From assembly GCA_007116145.1 (NCBI GenBank), contig SKJB01000014.1:1-37555 (forward strand): a stretch of DNA of 37,555 bases, given 5' to 3'. Positions within the stretch are counted from its first letter, which is position 1; each line of letters starts with the position of its first letter. A model generated the notes under the pieces. The model saw nothing but the letters and a program-made list of their open reading frames with translations. It had not been told where the DNA came from and searched no databases. This stretch comes from Limnochordia bacterium. Lineage in GTDB: Bacteria > Bacillota > Limnochordia > Darwinibacteriales > DTU012. The position numbers and the translations under genes were made by a program. Below are positions 36,908 through 37,555 of this stretch, in pieces.

Positions 36908-37552
36908 TCATCTACTATCGTCGCCTCTCTTTCTTTGCACGTTAAGCAAGCGAGCGACTAATTCTTTCGTAGCCTCCCCCTCTATGCTTCGTTCGATCAG
37001 AACAGAAATCTTAGCGTCTTCCTGCCAATACATAGTATTTAGCCCAGCATGCGGCGATATTTGTGCCCCTTCCAGGGAGAGACCGGCAAATGCTCCTTTA
37101 CTTAAGGAGTAACTATAAATAGAAGCTTCGAGCTTTAAGTCTGTACTTAATTCAACTCGGCGACCGATCGGACCAATGGCCAACGATGCGTCTCCTCCAA
37201 GCTTAAAATTACCTTCAAGAAAACTATCAAGACCTCGTTCATTGGCAATCACTAATACTAAGGATGTCGATTGAAATCCGATTTGCCAACCATAGGATAG
37301 ACCTTTCATCTCAAAAAAAACAGGACCGTACCATTGTCCTTCGCTATCGCGACGTAATAATAGACCCTTACCATATTGGCCACCAAGACCAAGTCCAGCT
37401 TTAATCATATTTGGAAAGATGGCGATTGCTTTGGCTCGTTCTAATACCAGAGCCATTTGCTCGACATCAGGTTGCTGCTGCATTTCTTCCAACACCTGGG
37501 TTGACGTCTTTATTAACTCAAACGCTTCATTATCCGCCTCTGCATAGACCAT
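36908..37552 (-). CDS. SYLF / Ysc84 family lipid-binding domain protein, probably truncated at its N-terminus by the window edge
   Basis: AIAIFPNMIKAGLGLGGQYGKGLLLRR, GPVFFEMKGLSYGWQIGFQSTSLVLVI, SYSLSKGAFAGLSLEGAQI. MVYAEADNEA resembles a signal peptide end. Confidence 0.85.
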   Translation of the reverse strand: MVYAEADNEAFELIKTSTQVLEEMQQQPDVEQMALVLERAKAIAIFPNMIKAGLGLGGQYGKGLLLRRDSEGQWYGPVFFEMKGLSYGWQIGFQSTSLVLVIANERGLDSFLEGNFKLGGDASLAIGPIGRRVELSTDLKLEASIYSYSLSKGAFAGLSLEGAQISPHAGLNTMYWQEDAKISVLIERSIEGEATKELVARLLNVQRKRGDDSR

Positions 37553-37555
37553 TTC

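Noticed and set aside
1-37555. CRISPR arrays, transposases, integrases, phage genes, tRNA or rRNA
   Set aside because: No direct repeat-spacer pattern, no mobile-element protein motif, and no tRNA-like or rRNA-like segment was seen in the intergenic regions.

Overview
This 37.5 kb window looks like ordinary chromosomal DNA from a motile, B12-using anaerobic or facultative bacterium, probably Firmicutes-like (inference). I saw no phage, transposon, CRISPR array, rRNA or tRNA. Gene blocks, left to right: 3' end of an Orn/Lys/Arg decarboxylase; ccmE-ccmF cytochrome c maturation genes; AEC transporter; PAS-GGDEF-EAL protein; ABC exporter; malQ; cobO behind a cobalamin riboswitch; an MCP; an ABC-2 transporter pair; gpsA; an orphan beta-class DNA methyltransferase; a PAS-only membrane protein and a LysM protein; a B12-binding protein coupled to an FtsX/LolD-type ABC transporter; flagellin with two small helical ORFs and fliB; an MCP paired with a PstS-like binding protein; a NERD protein; an nqrBCDEF cluster lacking nqrA, followed by an unknown ORF and a ferritin-like gene; rubrerythrin; a NapH-like Fe-S protein; and a SYLF protein. 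The strongest candidate for something undescribed is the roughly 480-nt flagellin leader (about 24994-25490, minus strand). It has a sigma28-like promoter, two copies of a two-hairpin RNA motif with compensatory changes, a terminator between the copies, and a final hairpin with GGA in its loop just before the Shine-Dalgarno. Other notable items: a palindromic CsoR/CstR-like operator on a perfect consensus promoter (36002-36045), where the supplied ORF start is actually the -35 box; the Nqr cluster without NqrA; a CXXXY-type CcmE; and a stand-alone B12-binding protein translationally coupled to an ABC transporter. All calls come from reading the sequence and remembered family motifs; no database search was run.
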